A stretch of DNA of 64,000 nucleotides from Apteryx mantelli (Eukaryota; Chordata; Aves; Apterygiformes; Apterygidae). Location: positions 19,869,207-19,933,206 of the forward strand of contig NC_089983.1 of the NCBI RefSeq assembly GCF_036417845.1, read 5' to 3'. Of the stretch, positions 39,401-53,000 are shown piece by piece. The translations under genes were made by a program, and so were the position numbers. The notes under the pieces were generated by a model. That model was not told the origin of the DNA. It worked only from the letters and a program-made list of their open reading frames with translations, and did not search any database. Within the stretch, counting starts at the first letter, position 1, and every line of letters starts with the position of its first letter.

Positions 39401-40909
39401 AGCTGCCGGTGGCTGGAGGTGGCTTGTACATCTCTGAAATCCCAGCCCTGTTAGGAGTGTGCTGGGTGTGGGGGAGACTTGTGCAGGCTGGGCATAGACT
39501 CCACTTTTGCCAGAAGAGTGAGATTTTGTATTTATAACAAAATCATCTGCTGAGCATATAAAAAGTTCTTAAAGAAAAGTTGTTTGCTGTTCTCAGTGCA
39601 ACTTGGCTGTGGTTATGTGAACATCTTAAAACTAAACCAAAAAATGCACAGAAAGTTTAAGCCAGATGTTTCCCCCACAGTCCAGTCCAGGTGGCCATGC
39701 CAGCACTGAGACCTGGTGCTGGGCTGGTGTGTGGGGTGCAGGAGTGAAGCAGCGGGAGGGTGCTGGCAGGCACCTGGGACTGCTTCCCACCACGACAGCT
39801 TGCTTAAAGCCTTCAGGAAACCCGTAACCTCAGGAATGGCTAAATACATGTTCCCAGAGCTGTTCAGTGGCTCTTCCTTATGTCCACATTATGTTATTTA
39901 CCAAAGGGGCTAGATTCAGCACATTATCAAAAATGTTAAGAAAAAGTTCTTTGTAAGTAGCTTAGAGCAACATCCAGCTTAAAACCAAACATGCTCCTTG
40001 CAATACTGTTCATAACTCTAGCTTTAGTACTTTATATTGGTGGTGGCTGAATGCTTTTGCAGAGCTGGAGTATTGAGCTGAAGGGTGCTCTGACAGTGAC
40101 TTTTGTGCATCAGGATTTCATGCTGAGTTTCTCATACAGTATCACAAATCTCATTCATGTTTTCTGCCCTCTTTCTGGCTGCAAAGATAGGTTTTTTCTG
40201 TTGTGACAAGCTGTCTCCTTCATGTGCTAAGTTAATATGGTAGTTAAAGTCCTGAGTGGTGCAGAGTATCATTTCAATGTCTTTTGCAAACTTGGAGGTG
40301 AGCGACCCTGCTGTCCTGGCTAAGCTCCAGTTTACATGATTACCATCTACTACTAAACTCCCCAAAGACATGCGGTAGGGAGGCTGAAGATGATGCCAGC
40401 CCTGGCTGATTGTGGTGGTGCATCTGCTGAGCAGGGTCCCTGCACCTGCTCCTGGAGCGAGCCGGCCACGTTGGCTCAGCCACATGTTGCCCCTCAGCTG
40501 CTGCCTCTGCCAAAGCAACTGTGGCACATATGCAATATGATTAACACGGAGCACAAGGCAGAACAGGGAAAGAACAGATTTAAAGGCTATCCAGATAGAT
40601 TTATCAGCATTAGTTGAGCCTGTCAAAATTTGCCCTTGAACCTATACTAAACTGGCAGGACCAGTATTTGGCCTCCTAGGAATTACCCCAGGGAGTTCTG
40701 GAGGACACTTCTCACTTCTGAGGGCCTAGAGAAAAGCAAACCAGAAAGGCTGAATGAGCTGTGGTGTTTTCTGAGGAAGCAGAGTAGCATACTGTTTTTT
40801 TTTTAATTTTTTTAAAGATTATTACCAAAGATGTTCACACAAAACATGAAAGAAAAGAATAGAGAATTTGCAGGAAAGAAAGATTACTTTTATTAGGAAA
40901 AAACTGACT

Positions 40910-41085
40910 GTCGGGGTAAGCATTGAACAGGCTGCATAGGTCACAATCACTTTTATCAGAGGCTTACAGAACTAAAGAAATATCTGTCAGGAATAAGCAT
41001 ACCTTCGTTATTCTGCTTCAGGGCAGAAGGGTGGACTAGATGATCTCTTGATGTCTCCTTGGGTTATATTTCAAGCTGTTTTCCT
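40910..41085 (+). mobile_element. CR1-like LINE 3' end
   Basis: The segment follows the layout of the untranslated 3' end of avian CR1: a phrase like gcattgaacaggctgca near 40,920, then a stretch resembling the part before the tail, then agggtggactagatgatctc near 41,028, which is very close to the widespread CR1 tail phrase. It is a truncated, non-coding copy in + orientation. The left boundary is uncertain; weaker resemblance may extend to about 40,690. Confidence 0.7.
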
Positions 41086-44000
41086 GCCTTATTCTCTGCT
41101 GATTCTAATTCTGGCTGTTACCATGTGCTTTAACAGGCTTGTTGCACATTGGGATTTGGCAGATTGAGATATCTGAAGGAGGCTCCCCCAAGGTCAAGCA
41201 GCCACATGATTGCTGGGCAGAAACGCATGTAAAATACAAAGATATAGGTGATGGGGAGAATGCCTCTGCACAAATTGCAGTTCTTATTTTTTCCCTATCT
41301 ATAAGCAACAGAAAATATAGCTGTTTCTTTAGTAATACCTATCGAATTACCTTCTATGAAAAGCATGCATAAAGCTCTGGAAGGAAAATGGTAATCATAA
41401 AATAGTATTACCTAATATCCCCTAGTGAAGGCAAGGGGAGGAAAGGAAGATGTGCATATAGGTGAACCTGCTTAAATAAATTTGGATTGCATGACCTCAA
41501 AAGCAGAGGTATTGCATGTTGTCATGCACTGAATATATTCATACGGTCTGTGCGTGATTGGTGCTGAATAATGCCTGTTCTGAAGTTTTGGGGCTAGGAA
41601 TTGGTTTGTTGCAATCCTCAGGAAGAGCTGTGTAAAGAATACATATTTTGTGAAACCTAGTATCTCTTATGCGCTTGAATATGAGACAAAACAAGTTTCA
41701 GGAATTTGAGGACTGTGTTGAGGAAATACCTTTCTTTATCTGCAATGCCCTTTCATTTATCTACTGTATTTTTAAGACTCTTAATGACAGTAGGAACAAC
41801 TAGTAGGGAAGTGGTTGCAACTCTACTTGCAGGTGAGGAGCCTGCCTTGCCCGGCATCCTGCCCTGGGGGCTGCGCACTTCCCAGGTTGGCTGCGGCACC
41901 GCTTCGGCACTGGCTCCTGCCCAGTTTGCCGCAGTGTCCCAGTGTGGCTTTTGGGCTGCTGCTCCTCGGAAGCCAGCCTGGGACCACGGCGTGCCTGTGC
42001 ATGGCCCAAATAAAGCTGGGAGTGCTCCTCGGGAATCGCTGCCCTACGAGGAGTTACCCCGCCGATGACGAACACTGACCTCTGCATGTTGCAGTGGTAT
42101 TTATTGCCGGTTGGATTTATTGTCTAACTGGTATCAGTTCAATCTTTTTCTCCCCGTAATTTGTGTCAAATCTCTAAGTATCTTATTCCTTATTAAAAAG
42201 CCTTTAAGAGAAAGAAGTCAAAGAATCAAATTAACATTTGACTTCAGGTGTTGCAGAAAATAGGCAGTAATCTGTAATGTTCATTTGAGATACACAAGAG
42301 CTTAAAAACCTTCAGGAACAGCAGAAAACTCTCTTAAAAATAAAATATTCCAAAACAGGCACTTTTGGCACAAATCAGTGGACAGGTGCATTCCAGCACT
42401 CCCTCTGGATGCTGCCTGCCAGTGCGGTGCTGCTGCTGTTGCAGCATCTTTCAGAAACACCTTCAGAAAGGCAGGTCAGCACGTTGCTACTCTGTGTAGC
42501 AGGACTCTGCACAGAAATGTGCTTCCTGCTTACCCAGAAAAAAGATACAGACCAAACTACAAAGTTGAGGACTCTGCTATCCCAGTACATTCAATCTAGT
42601 GTGCAAAGAAAAGCAAACTTAGTAAGGACAAAGGTTAGAAAACATAATTGTAACAGCTGTATATTTTCTCAATGAAAATCCCTAATACTGTTCTAAGCAG
42701 CCTGTTTTCCCCAGGACAAAGCAAAATTTTATCTTTTTCGATGTCTAACTTTAAAGGTACAAAGGAAATATCAATATTTGTGTGTGGGGGATTTTTTTTA
42801 GGTTGCTCTCAAGTGTTGACACAATAATACAATACTGGGCTTTGACACAACCAGTTTCTGTAACAATGTGTGTGGATCTCCCCGCTCAACTCGCACCTGT
42901 TTTTCAGAGCTGAATTCTGATGTTGGTAAAGAAAGACAAAAACCTATAAATGTCTTTTCTAGCATAGCATACATTTGAGGAAAAACATCTTTATTTATGA
43001 ATTGTTTTCTCTTCTCCTGGACTTCCTATTATTGAAAACCTCTAATTTTTCAAAGCCTGTCACCTGTCAGTTACAACCTAACACATTTTCACTATTTGTT
43101 CTGTTGCAACTTTTAATTTAGGGAATGTTCCAGTGGGTCCAAGGCTCTGAAAAGGCCATATCAGTTCTAGATCTGTTAGATAAAAGGTCTGGAAATAAAA
43201 ATTGCGTAATATTTGAAGAGCTGAGATTTTTTTCTCTTTAGCTATATATACCTGAAGGTTAGCTAAACTGCTGTGACAAAGAGCGAGAAAAACACAGAAG
43301 CAGAAAACTGGCCTCAGTTGTGTTGCGTATAACACAGCATTATTGTTTCACTTGTACTCTCCCTCTGAGTTTGTGAGATAGAACTTAAAAGCAGGTTAAC
43401 TTTCAGACAAATAATTTTTGCAAAACCTTTACGGTTTTTAAAATGTATTTCTTTTGTTGTACCAAAGCCTATAAACAACAAACCAACACACCTAAGATAT
43501 GAACGAGTTTCCTTAATATTAGATTAAAATTCACAGTAATGTTAGTCCCACTGTAAATCATCTAAGATGGAAGAACATACTTTCTCTCTTCTCCCTTACA
43601 AGCATAACGAATAAATAGTACAAGGAGCTGTGGGATGTAACTTTGTACGAGAGAAGCTGCAGAAGCCCTTTGCTGATAAGTAATGAAGTTAACCCTAACC
43701 AGTTGTCTGAAACAACAATAATACATTATGTATTTGTCACATTAATGTCTGATTAGAAAGAAATATAAGTTGTCTGTAATGCACTATTATTGGACAGTTC
43801 ACTCCACATATGAAAGTTATGTGAAACAAATTCTAAATGTTCTTTCTGCAAAGCCAGATATAGTAGTGTGGCTTATCCCTGTGTTTGTCTGTTTTGACAT
43901 CTGTATGATTGTAAACTTGAAGGACAAATGTATTAGTTATCCCACTTTTCTACAATAATGAGTTTTAAAGTAATTTTTGGCTTAGCTGGATTCGGTCAGT

Positions 44001-46795
44001 GCTCGCAGACTTACTGGTAGACTTATTTTTAATAGGGCTTTCTAGTGTGGCAGGTGTTTTCAAACAGCGATTGCCCTAGTCTAGAGTTTGTGGGTTTTGT
44101 CTCAGTCTGCTTTGCAATGGGCCTGGTATCTGTAGTTGAGTGTATTTGTTTATTTTTGTTAGGAGTTAGTTTCATTTACTGCGTGTACATATGCATGTAA
44201 GGCATTTCATTTCTGAAATCTTCCCTGTGACAAGTGCACCCGAGACGGTGTGGCCTCGCTCCAGCCGCTGCCCTCCCCTGGGGCAAGGTGCAGTGAGCGT
44301 GGTGCCCCATGGTGCAGGGGACGCTCCTGGTCCGATGCCAGAGCCTGGGCAGGGGAAGCCTGTCCCCGTTTCCATCTGGGCAGGGCAAGAACTGGCTGGC
44401 CTGGAGGCACCAGCTCACTCATGAGGGAAGGAGCCAGCCTGGCGAGCCAGCTCTTGCGAGTGGGAATTGGAAGCACCGGGGGTACCTCCTGCGTCACTGA
44501 ATTTGCAGCCCCTCTGCAGAGGCTCCTTCCTCCCCCTGTCCCAGCCCTGAGCAGGAGACTGGTGCCAGCACAGCTGCTGTGCTGGTTTTGCTGGCAGAGG
44601 AGACTGCAGGGGTGCTGAACGGGGCATTGCGTGTTATTTAACCAGGTGGTAAAAGAAGGAAAGTAACTGAGTGACTTCTGTTGTGCTTCAGCAAGCACAA
44701 AGAGCAGGCCAGCCTTCCCCATTGCTGGTTATGCTGACTTTGTGCTCTCTTGTACACAAATTCTCCTTTTATAAGAACAAAACAGTAACTCAGCTGGAAG
44801 CGTACTGCCTGTGAGAACCTCTCCATTTCTCACCCTGATGAAGGGTGCGAGCACCAGCCTGGGGCAGCCTGCTGCCTGCAAAGGGGGGGCTGCTGGCACC
44901 ACAACACCCTCCTGCCTGCTCTGTCTTGGGGCTGATGGCCTATAGGAAGGGCAGAACAGGGCACTCCGCTATGGGAAAACTGGCTGTGGTTTGTGAGGTG
45001 CTGGAAGGCTGGGTTTCTGTCATAACAAATATAAAGGTAGTGAAATCATGAATATACTAGAGCAGGCCATCTTGACTTTTGTGAGCTATTTTGCTAGCTT
45101 TTCTGTGCAATCACTTTTTCAATCAACATTCATCATTATAGTAAAACTTAATTACCAGCATGCTAAAAAGCTGCTTTTAAAATCTGTTTGTCCTCTTGAT
45201 AGAACTGAGAAGTTTAGTACTGCAGAGTACTCAGCTGCCCTCCCCCTGCCCTGGTAGTTCTAAAATACAAAGTACATCATTGCTAAATTTACAGATGAAG
45301 TCACTGCTGTGTCACACTCCACACTCTAGATAATGCTAAAACATTCATCTCTGGCTTTTAATCTTTGAACTGCTTAAAGCAGAGGTGAATGATGGCCTAC
45401 TTGTCAATATTTCAAAGGTCAACAATATTTACTATAAAACAGTTGCATTTCTGTTAAAATGCGGAAAGTAAGCCTTCCAGCAAAATAGCTCCAAGATCCT
45501 TAATGCTTAAGGAAGACTTTTGATATCTTCTATACATGTGTGAAAGTGACAGATTTTGCATTTAGTAGGATACTAAAAAAAGGGGAGTTACCGTCAGTCG
45601 CCTTCCATGGCAATATATGGGCTGCTAGAACAAAGACAGGCTCCTCCAATTTACTATTTACCTCTGTGCAGCAGAACTGGACTCCTAAGCAATGAGCAGC
45701 TTGTAAGAGGAGGATAACAGAAGGGCAAACAGTGTTCCAGGGGATGGGTCGGTAAAAGGGGAAAGAAAATCCAGAGGCCTTTTATCTACTTCTAGGATTA
45801 TTTCTTAAAAACATGCCAATCACTCTTGTTAGGCAGTTTTACTCAAGGCAGTAGCAAAGTAGGGAGGGTGTGGTTTTCACTGGCAAATAATAGAATATTT
45901 AAGTGTGTCATTCCAGATTCAAACTTTGTTAATCTGAGTAATTTTTAGTAGAATACTGTTTCCTCAGAGCCTGTAGCTGAGCTTTCAGTGACCTACTTGA
46001 CCTCAATCAGCTTGTCTTCATATTGCAACACCAAAGAGCAATTATTCACTTTTAGGCCAATTCCAATTTTGTTACTAACCTCACACCTTGGAGTACCTAG
46101 TTTAAGTGATGTGCATAAAATCACAGCTTCTATATGAGGTGCCCATTAATGCATCTGTCAGAAAATAAATGCTGTATCTCCTTCCACATAGTGCTGTTTA
46201 CTTGATTATTGGAATTTAAATGTTTCATTATGGCCCTTAACATCTCTGAAGTACCCTATGCTTAACCTCTGCAAGCTGCAAATACCAGCAAATGTGAATT
46301 TCATGAAACGTTCAGTAGCTGAATTCTAGAATCAGATGTGTTAAATCATTTGTGTGTGTCAACAGCCAGAGAGCAAGTACTGAGGAGGAGGGTTGTTACT
46401 TACCTGTATACAGCACTATTCAGAAATACTGTGATCACCCCCTCCCCAGATCTTGAAGTAAGGGCTCTATAAAGCAAAGCTGTTAGCTGCTGTTGCTTTG
46501 GCCTTCTATAGCTGAACCTCAGCTGGGGAGACTTTCAGGGGCTTGCCTTTGACTTTGGTAACTGGTCATGAGTTAGATAATGAACTCAGTTCTGCTACTA
46601 GCCTTTTAAGCGCACTTGTGAGGGAAAAACTACAGCTTAAACTTTCTGAAATTGCATGGAATCCATAATAAAGGAAGGAACAGAACTAGATTTTCAAAAC
46701 TTTGATCCCTCCCCCTGCAATTTGCTTTTCTTATGGAAATAAAAGTTGCTAAAGTTTATAGCCTAAAAATCCTTCAAGTTCTTTGAAGAAGAATG
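41086..46795. other. Intergenic, with CpG-dense and GC-rich patches
   Basis: This last stretch before WDR75 contains a CpG-dense patch (about 41,850-42,080) and GC-rich blocks (about 44,220-44,620 and 44,840-44,960). Several frames are open on both strands in these blocks, which I attribute to base composition. No gene or RNA was recognised. Confidence 0.55.
41850..42080. promoter_or_regulatory. CpG-dense patch, possible small CpG island
   Basis: About 230 bp of GC-rich DNA with many CpG steps (for example gcggcaccgcttcggc, ccacggcgtg, ccccgccgatgacgaac) in otherwise CpG-poor surroundings. Such islands often mark promoters or enhancers, but no recognisable gene starts here. The composition is visible; the role is a guess. 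Confidence 0.35.
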
Positions 46796-46801
46796 TTTAA
46801 T
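46796..46801 (-). terminator. WDR75: Candidate WDR75 poly(A) signal (ATTAAA)
   Basis: Reading the - strand, ATTAAA lies about 46 bases after the stop and is followed by T-rich sequence. No AATAAA occurs on this strand for about the next kilobase. A short 3' UTR would fit what I recall of the human mRNA. A TATAAA variant at about 46,755-46,760 is an alternative. Confidence 0.35.
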
Positions 46802-46846
46802 CCATGAGGCTTCAGTTTAAAATATAAAAAACAAAAAAGTCTCTGA

Positions 46847-47054
46847 TTAGAAACTGGATATCCAACTGTAGTCCATTTTTCTTATTTTTCGTAGCTCTTT
46901 TTCCTGAGATTTAGACAGTCTGCATGTTGTTTCCCCCCAAAAATCCATAGGTCTTAGGTCATCTTGTTCCATTTCAATAATATCTCTTTCCTCATCTGAA
47001 TCATCTTCTGCTTCTTCACTTTCCATTTCTACTTCATCAGCAATTTCTTCAGCA
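46847..47054 (-). CDS. WDR75: WDR75 last coding exon and stop
   Basis: Encodes an acidic stretch (AEEIADEVEMESEEAEDDSD and following) and then the conserved end RLSKSQEKELRKIRKMDYSW, ISSF, stop (TAA at 46,849-46,847). Human ends in a similar way (KELRKFRKIDYSWIAAL). The acceptor is tcttaacag. Confidence 0.96.
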
Positions 47055-50000
47055 CTGTTAAGAGGAAGATGATGGGAAACAACCCAATTACTGAAAATAC
47101 TAAGTAGTTTTGATCACATACTATGGTACAGAGGTAAATTGTCATGTAAGTTACTTCAAATAAATGTTAGGGTTCCTCCCTCCCCCAATCTCAGGCTACT
47201 TAAAAGCTAGTACACTTCTCTTGGCATCTCAAATTCAAACCATTTTCAAACAGGTGTCTTTTCTGTTTTAAATAAACTTGCCAAACAACGTATTTTCTCC
47301 AAATACAAAAGCACAGTGTCAGAACAGGCAGATCAGCACTATGTGAAAAGGTAGTCTCATGCTATAGGATTAGAAACAGACTATAGTGGCAGATGAGAAT
47401 TTCAAGAAGGCCATTCTCTTCTTTCAGACCTGAAAATGTCACTTGGTCTTAAAAATCCCCATAATACCTGGAGTGTTCCTAGGAAAAAAAGAACACTTAG
47501 CTGCTTTAAAAAAAAAACACACACACACACACCCCTTAGTGGCTGCTAACTTCCATCTCCAACTGTTAAACTTGTATTGAAGTACAAAGCATACTTCAGA
47601 AGAACAATATACAACAGATACCATTTAAAATGTGGTAATTCCATGCTATACATACAAATGTCTGTTATAGAAATTTTTTTGGATCTCATTAGGAATGACC
47701 TGCATGATGAGTCTCCTAAAAATCCTTTATTTTAATAAGGACTGTATATCACTTAATGTAAACTGAAGATATAAAACACAAATACTGACAAGGATTTAAC
47801 ATTAATAAGAAAATGAATCTTCACAGTGGTATACGCTTGGCTCTCTTTAAAGAGTCCAATCCTACAGCCCTTTATATGTAATTTTAAATGCACAGCCTTA
47901 CTAATTACTGCTGTTAAAGTACAAGCTCTACCTGTGCAAATATTTAAACAGTCAAGCCGCTAAATTCCTAAATTCTTCAGTACTGAGACTACATGCAAGC
48001 TTCTATATATTCCTTGTATTAGGCTTTTGCCAATGTTTTGCTGATGTGACAAAAAGGCTTTTACTTCTATAGTCCAGTAAGAAAACTAGCAGCACCAGCT
48101 AACACAATGTAATACAATCAAGTATACTTCTGTTGTAGCAGAAGAAAGTAATACACATGCAAAAACACTACTCCAACTAGTGTTTCTTTTTGGGTAACTC
48201 CTGTGAGTGTAAACCATCCTTTTATTAGTCTGCAGATTCATTAGGGCAGCTGATACCAATGACACATTTTCACCTTTGGCTGGGTAGAGATGTGAGAAAT
48301 ACTTCAAAGAATAGACCCTTTAAAAAAAAAGGGGGGGGGCATTTAATCAGCTTGAGTATAAGTGACAATGTATTAATCTTAATATAAGATTCAGATATAA
48401 ACCCTGTGCCTGCATTAATTTTCTAGAAATGTATGTGATCTCAGAGGAGCAAACTATCTTACATCTTAAGTACCTATCAAACTGTTCCATAAAACTAGGA
48501 TTAATGCACTGTAGAGCAAGTTTAGCTAACTTTGTAGCATAGAATAGTATGTTGTAGCTTCATTAGGAATGAACCTCAAGTCCTAAGAACTAAACTCTTA
48601 GGATTAAATGTAATGGATCTAGTCCTTGATATATCAAGAATCCTAAAGCAAGAAGTACATTAAAAAGTAGCAGGGAAATCATAATATCAAGTAAGTTTGA
48701 TAATCTGATATTTATTCAAAAATACCACAAAAATATTCAATCCCTGCAATCAAGGCTAAAAGCAAATATATCAAGAACATTTGAGTACTAAAGACAACAT
48801 TTTGCTTATGATCACATGTGGCCAAATGACAACAAAATTAAAGTAGGCACACAGACTGAACGGCCAGTCTGTATACATCTCCTAAAAGCTGAAATTTTTT
48901 TAAACCTTAAGAGGTCATTAACATGTTGCCAAACTAGTGTTCTAACCAACCTATGCTAATAGAAGAAAAGAGTGTTGGAAAACTGTTTTTACACTTTAAA
49001 ACAAAGATGTACTTAATTTAAAATAATTTAAATAACTAAGGATAGTTCTTTGCTATTTTTCTTACCTTTTGCTCTCTTTGGAGGTCAGCAATGAATTAAT
49101 AAATATAGGACACAGGAAGGAAGCAGATGGCAAAACATGTGCTGGAGTGTGCAGAAGCTGAAGAGATAAGACAGAAGCTTTATGAAAGCTTGTTTGTCAC
49201 AGTTTTGTTTGTACACTTACTATAATTACCCCTACCTCTTTGACAGCAGGTGAATCTTGGTTGTGGTGATTATGAATTACTACTTTTCCAAGGTCTACAT
49301 CCTCTTGTGATTGTTGATGTCTGTGCTTTCCCAATAGCAAGCTAAAGGGGGTCATAGGGAGACTTTCTTCTACTGCCAGCTTGAATAAAAAAACCAAAAC
49401 ACAGTCCATAATTGAAAAAGGAGAAAGTTTTAAATAGAACTTTAGTATCAAAAATCTACATGTCTCATTTTGAGTCACCAAATTCATCTAGAAGAATTTA
49501 AAATAGACTAAGGTGACAAGAGAACCAACACACTACATTGGAATTTAACTCAACTGAGCCATTTGACATGGCTCCTGTTAAAAAGGGTATCAGAATGAGT
49601 GCAAAGTCCTACACAAAGGTAACAAAAAAATCCATGATCTGAATCTGCATTTTTGTGCTCCTAGGGGAAAAAAAAAATCCAGATTTTAGTTGGCTAATGT
49701 ACCGATTTCCAAATATGCTATACTACTTTTTATGGAGCTTCCTGGTGCACAAGCTAGAAAAGCTCAGTATGGTGTTCAGATTCTGTTTATGGCTAAAACA
49801 TGTACCCCAGCATCATCTATTGAGTGATCCAGTTCTGTAACTGGATGCAAAACAACTTTCATCGCAGCATTTTCCTAGATCAATTTAATTTATATCACTA
49901 TCCCTCAATCTGTGTACTGAATTACTTTTTTTTCCATAACTGAAAGACAACTTAATTACTTAAAACACATTCATATTTGATTTTTATATTGCAAAGATAT

Positions 50001-53000
50001 TAGCTACTATTCTGATCTATTTTATCCAACAACCAAATCAATCAAGTGCTACAACTTCATTCTGTTCAGTAGTGCAGAACACTCTAAGAGACTGAATTTC
50101 CCAGACTACTTCTGTACAGAAGTACATACTAAAATATAATTCTGAAATTCATTCTGACTGATAAATTAAAATTGACTGACAACTATTCTTCCTCACCAGA
50201 AAGCTCAGTTCAGGTCACACTCAGGGTTCCCAAAGTTAAAGAAATTAAAATAATAAAACATTTTATCCAAATACAGAGTATTTTTGCTTCATACATGTAG
50301 CATAAGTCATTTTTGAAAAGTAGCACTTTTTGCTCAGGGGATGAGAACAGGAGGGAATAGCTTATGACTACTTCACCTTTTAAAGGTTTCTGCAAAACGC
50401 AATTCTGCTGAAAAGTAAGCAAGTATACACTACTGCCCCTTCACATAAATGCTTGACTCCATGTCAGGATCTGGTGAGCATTTTCATGGCAAAAGGGAGC
50501 TTAATCTGACAAGCTGAACATTAACCAAATCTTGATTCTATACACTTCTATCAGAACCAGTATAAAAAGTACCTGTTTGCTTGATGGTGTAAGCCTTTCC
50601 TCTGGAGACTTTGTGCTAAAGGTCATTAGCTCCTAAAATACAGAATGATGTAGCAAAGACAGTACATAAAACTGCTTTCCAGATTTCAGTATATTGCCTA
50701 CAGAAACTCTGATGGACCTGAATTTTAGACTTTGAGTGGAAGGAAGGAGAAAAATAATAGAGGAAACTTGAACATGCTGTGAAACACTTGCATAATTAGC
50801 AATAATACAGTTTCTACATGGTTGTCTGACTAAGTTAAACACGCAATTTTCTTTAAAAAGTCCCCAAACTATCTAGTTTCTTGTCTGAGGCAACAAAAGC
50901 TGTTTAAAAAACAGTAAGAAAATCAATTTAGAACTTAAGCTGTTTTGGCAGTTGAAAGCTTTAATAAAGATCAGTGTGGCTTATGCCACTTTGAAATCAC
51001 AAAGGGAAACTATACACTGAACAGCAGAACTCTGAATTTCTATCAATCTACATCTAGGAAAACATTTTTTTGCAGGAACCACTGTTGCTGACAGTCGCTA
51101 TTTCTTACTTGTGTGTTAGTCAAAAAATATAGCTGGGATCTTCTTAGCCAAAGGTATTTTTCTGAGACAATTGTTTCAGGGATGTCTCTTGGAACGAAGG
51201 CAGCAAACTGGATCTTTTCCTTACAAAGGTTTCTCTGGATACAGATTGGCCGTGGCTTATTTGGTTTAAACACGAACACTGCAAAAACAAATGTCTTGTC
51301 TTTAAAGCATGAACTTTTTACCTTGCTGGATAGTTGTCACAGCCCTATGTATCATAGCCGATAAGGCTGGATAGGATTGCCTTTAAGCACTAGCTTACAG
51401 TAACTATAATTGGATAACCATTACTGAATAATGCAAGTATATTTCATGGTATTCCAAGCCAGTGAATATACTTGGAAATTAACTTTTCTGTATAATGGTA
51501 GCTCTAGGAAAAGTAACTAATTTATATCAAAACATCAAAAAATAGATACATAGTTCATCCAAAGTTTTGCAGTTATAGGAGAGGGTCAACAGCACATAAG
51601 GCACTCGCCCACAGAACATGACTAACTCTGTGCTATATGTGGTCTTGGAGACTAACTTTTGGAAGAAGAGATGGGGAGCCAACATGCTCTACTTGAGTGC
51701 TGCTGTCTGATGCAGTACAGCTCTTCAGATGGGCAAAATACAGGCTCTTGTTTGTCTTATGGCCTTTAGGGAGCTGAATTCTAAAAAAAACACCACCTTT
51801 TCTAGAAATTATGCTTTCGCAATTATAAGTTCCACCAACTTTTACTTGTCAAAGAAGCCTTTGTACTTACAGCTGGAATCTTTGGAGAGCCATGAGACAG
51901 CAGCAATGTGTTCTGAAAGGGGATCAGGTTGCAGCACTAAGACATTGAGCTGGGCACTCCATTCCACTGGAAAGCAAACACAGCAACAGCCAGACATGAA
52001 ATGAAGGCATTCAGTTCTATCCAGGTGCTTTGCTAAATAAATGTCAAATGGGAAAACATGGAGCTTCACCTTTATTTGGAAGAGGCACACAACTTCATTT
52101 ATTCCCAGAAGAATCAGAACATACAAATATTATCAGCTTCCTCTACAAATGCAGGAAATACTAGATATTGTATTACCAATCATCTATTCAGAATTTACTA
52201 TGCATGTGCACACTGAGCACATGAAAACTGGGCAGAATACTGTTGCAACCAACATGAAAAAATTATACTTTCACAGGGTGTTTTGTAGTGGGTCCACTGG
52301 GAATCAAACTAGAATTATTTTAGGTACTACAGTAAATGTGAGTATTAAATATTATCACTGTCTAGCAGAGACTTAAATTGATCTTACATGCACAACTGAG
52401 CAGATTCCAGCAACACAGAAAGCCATGATCAGTAGCACCAATAAGGTATTTGGAACATGTTAGTCTCCCAAAGCAGATATTCCTACAGAAGTAAAACATC
52501 AAAACAAATGAACAACCTTCAGGTTTTATCTTTGTTTATCTATATAGTAATGATTTGCAAATCACAAACATTCAGGTAAGATTTAATTCTGCTATTAGGT
52601 CAGGAAAAGTTTGTACTTTGCATTCACCTGGGGTGGAAGGGAACCTCTCACCCCTCTCCCCCACTGAGGGTTTTATATAAAATTTCAACTCTTCTAGACT
52701 TGTAACAATTATAGGTAATTTGAAATTGTTCCTATGACATTCTGATTTCAAGCAGTGATTGTAAGCTCTTAAATGAATAACAAACCTATAATTACTATTG
52801 AGCATTAAATACATAGGGACTGAGGAAAAAAAATTGTATTTAAATGGATTATTCTAAGCAACAGAAAGAGGAATAGTAAAATAGTATTTTTATTCTTATA
52901 GGAAGCTCAGACTGAAGAAAAGCAAGTGTGACTTGTTTTCACTCACTTTAATTTCTCATTTTCTTGCTTGAGAAAAATAAAGCAGCCTTTTGATTTCTAA

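Larger units (their letters stand above)
29151..40905. other. Intergenic, nothing recognised apart from small repeats
   Basis: Contains GC-richer patches (about 29,170-29,290, 34,170-34,340, 39,690-39,800 and 40,400-40,520), short direct repeats (31,859-31,880; 32,759-32,810; 35,299-35,358) and a 23-base T run (36,390-36,412). Open frames are short apart from a 164-codon minus frame at 40,132-40,626 with no recognisable similarity. Confidence 0.55.

Noticed and set aside
44207-44722. 171-codon minus frame as a gene
   Set aside because: Several frames on both strands are open over the same GC-rich block and no domain is visible, so base composition explains it.
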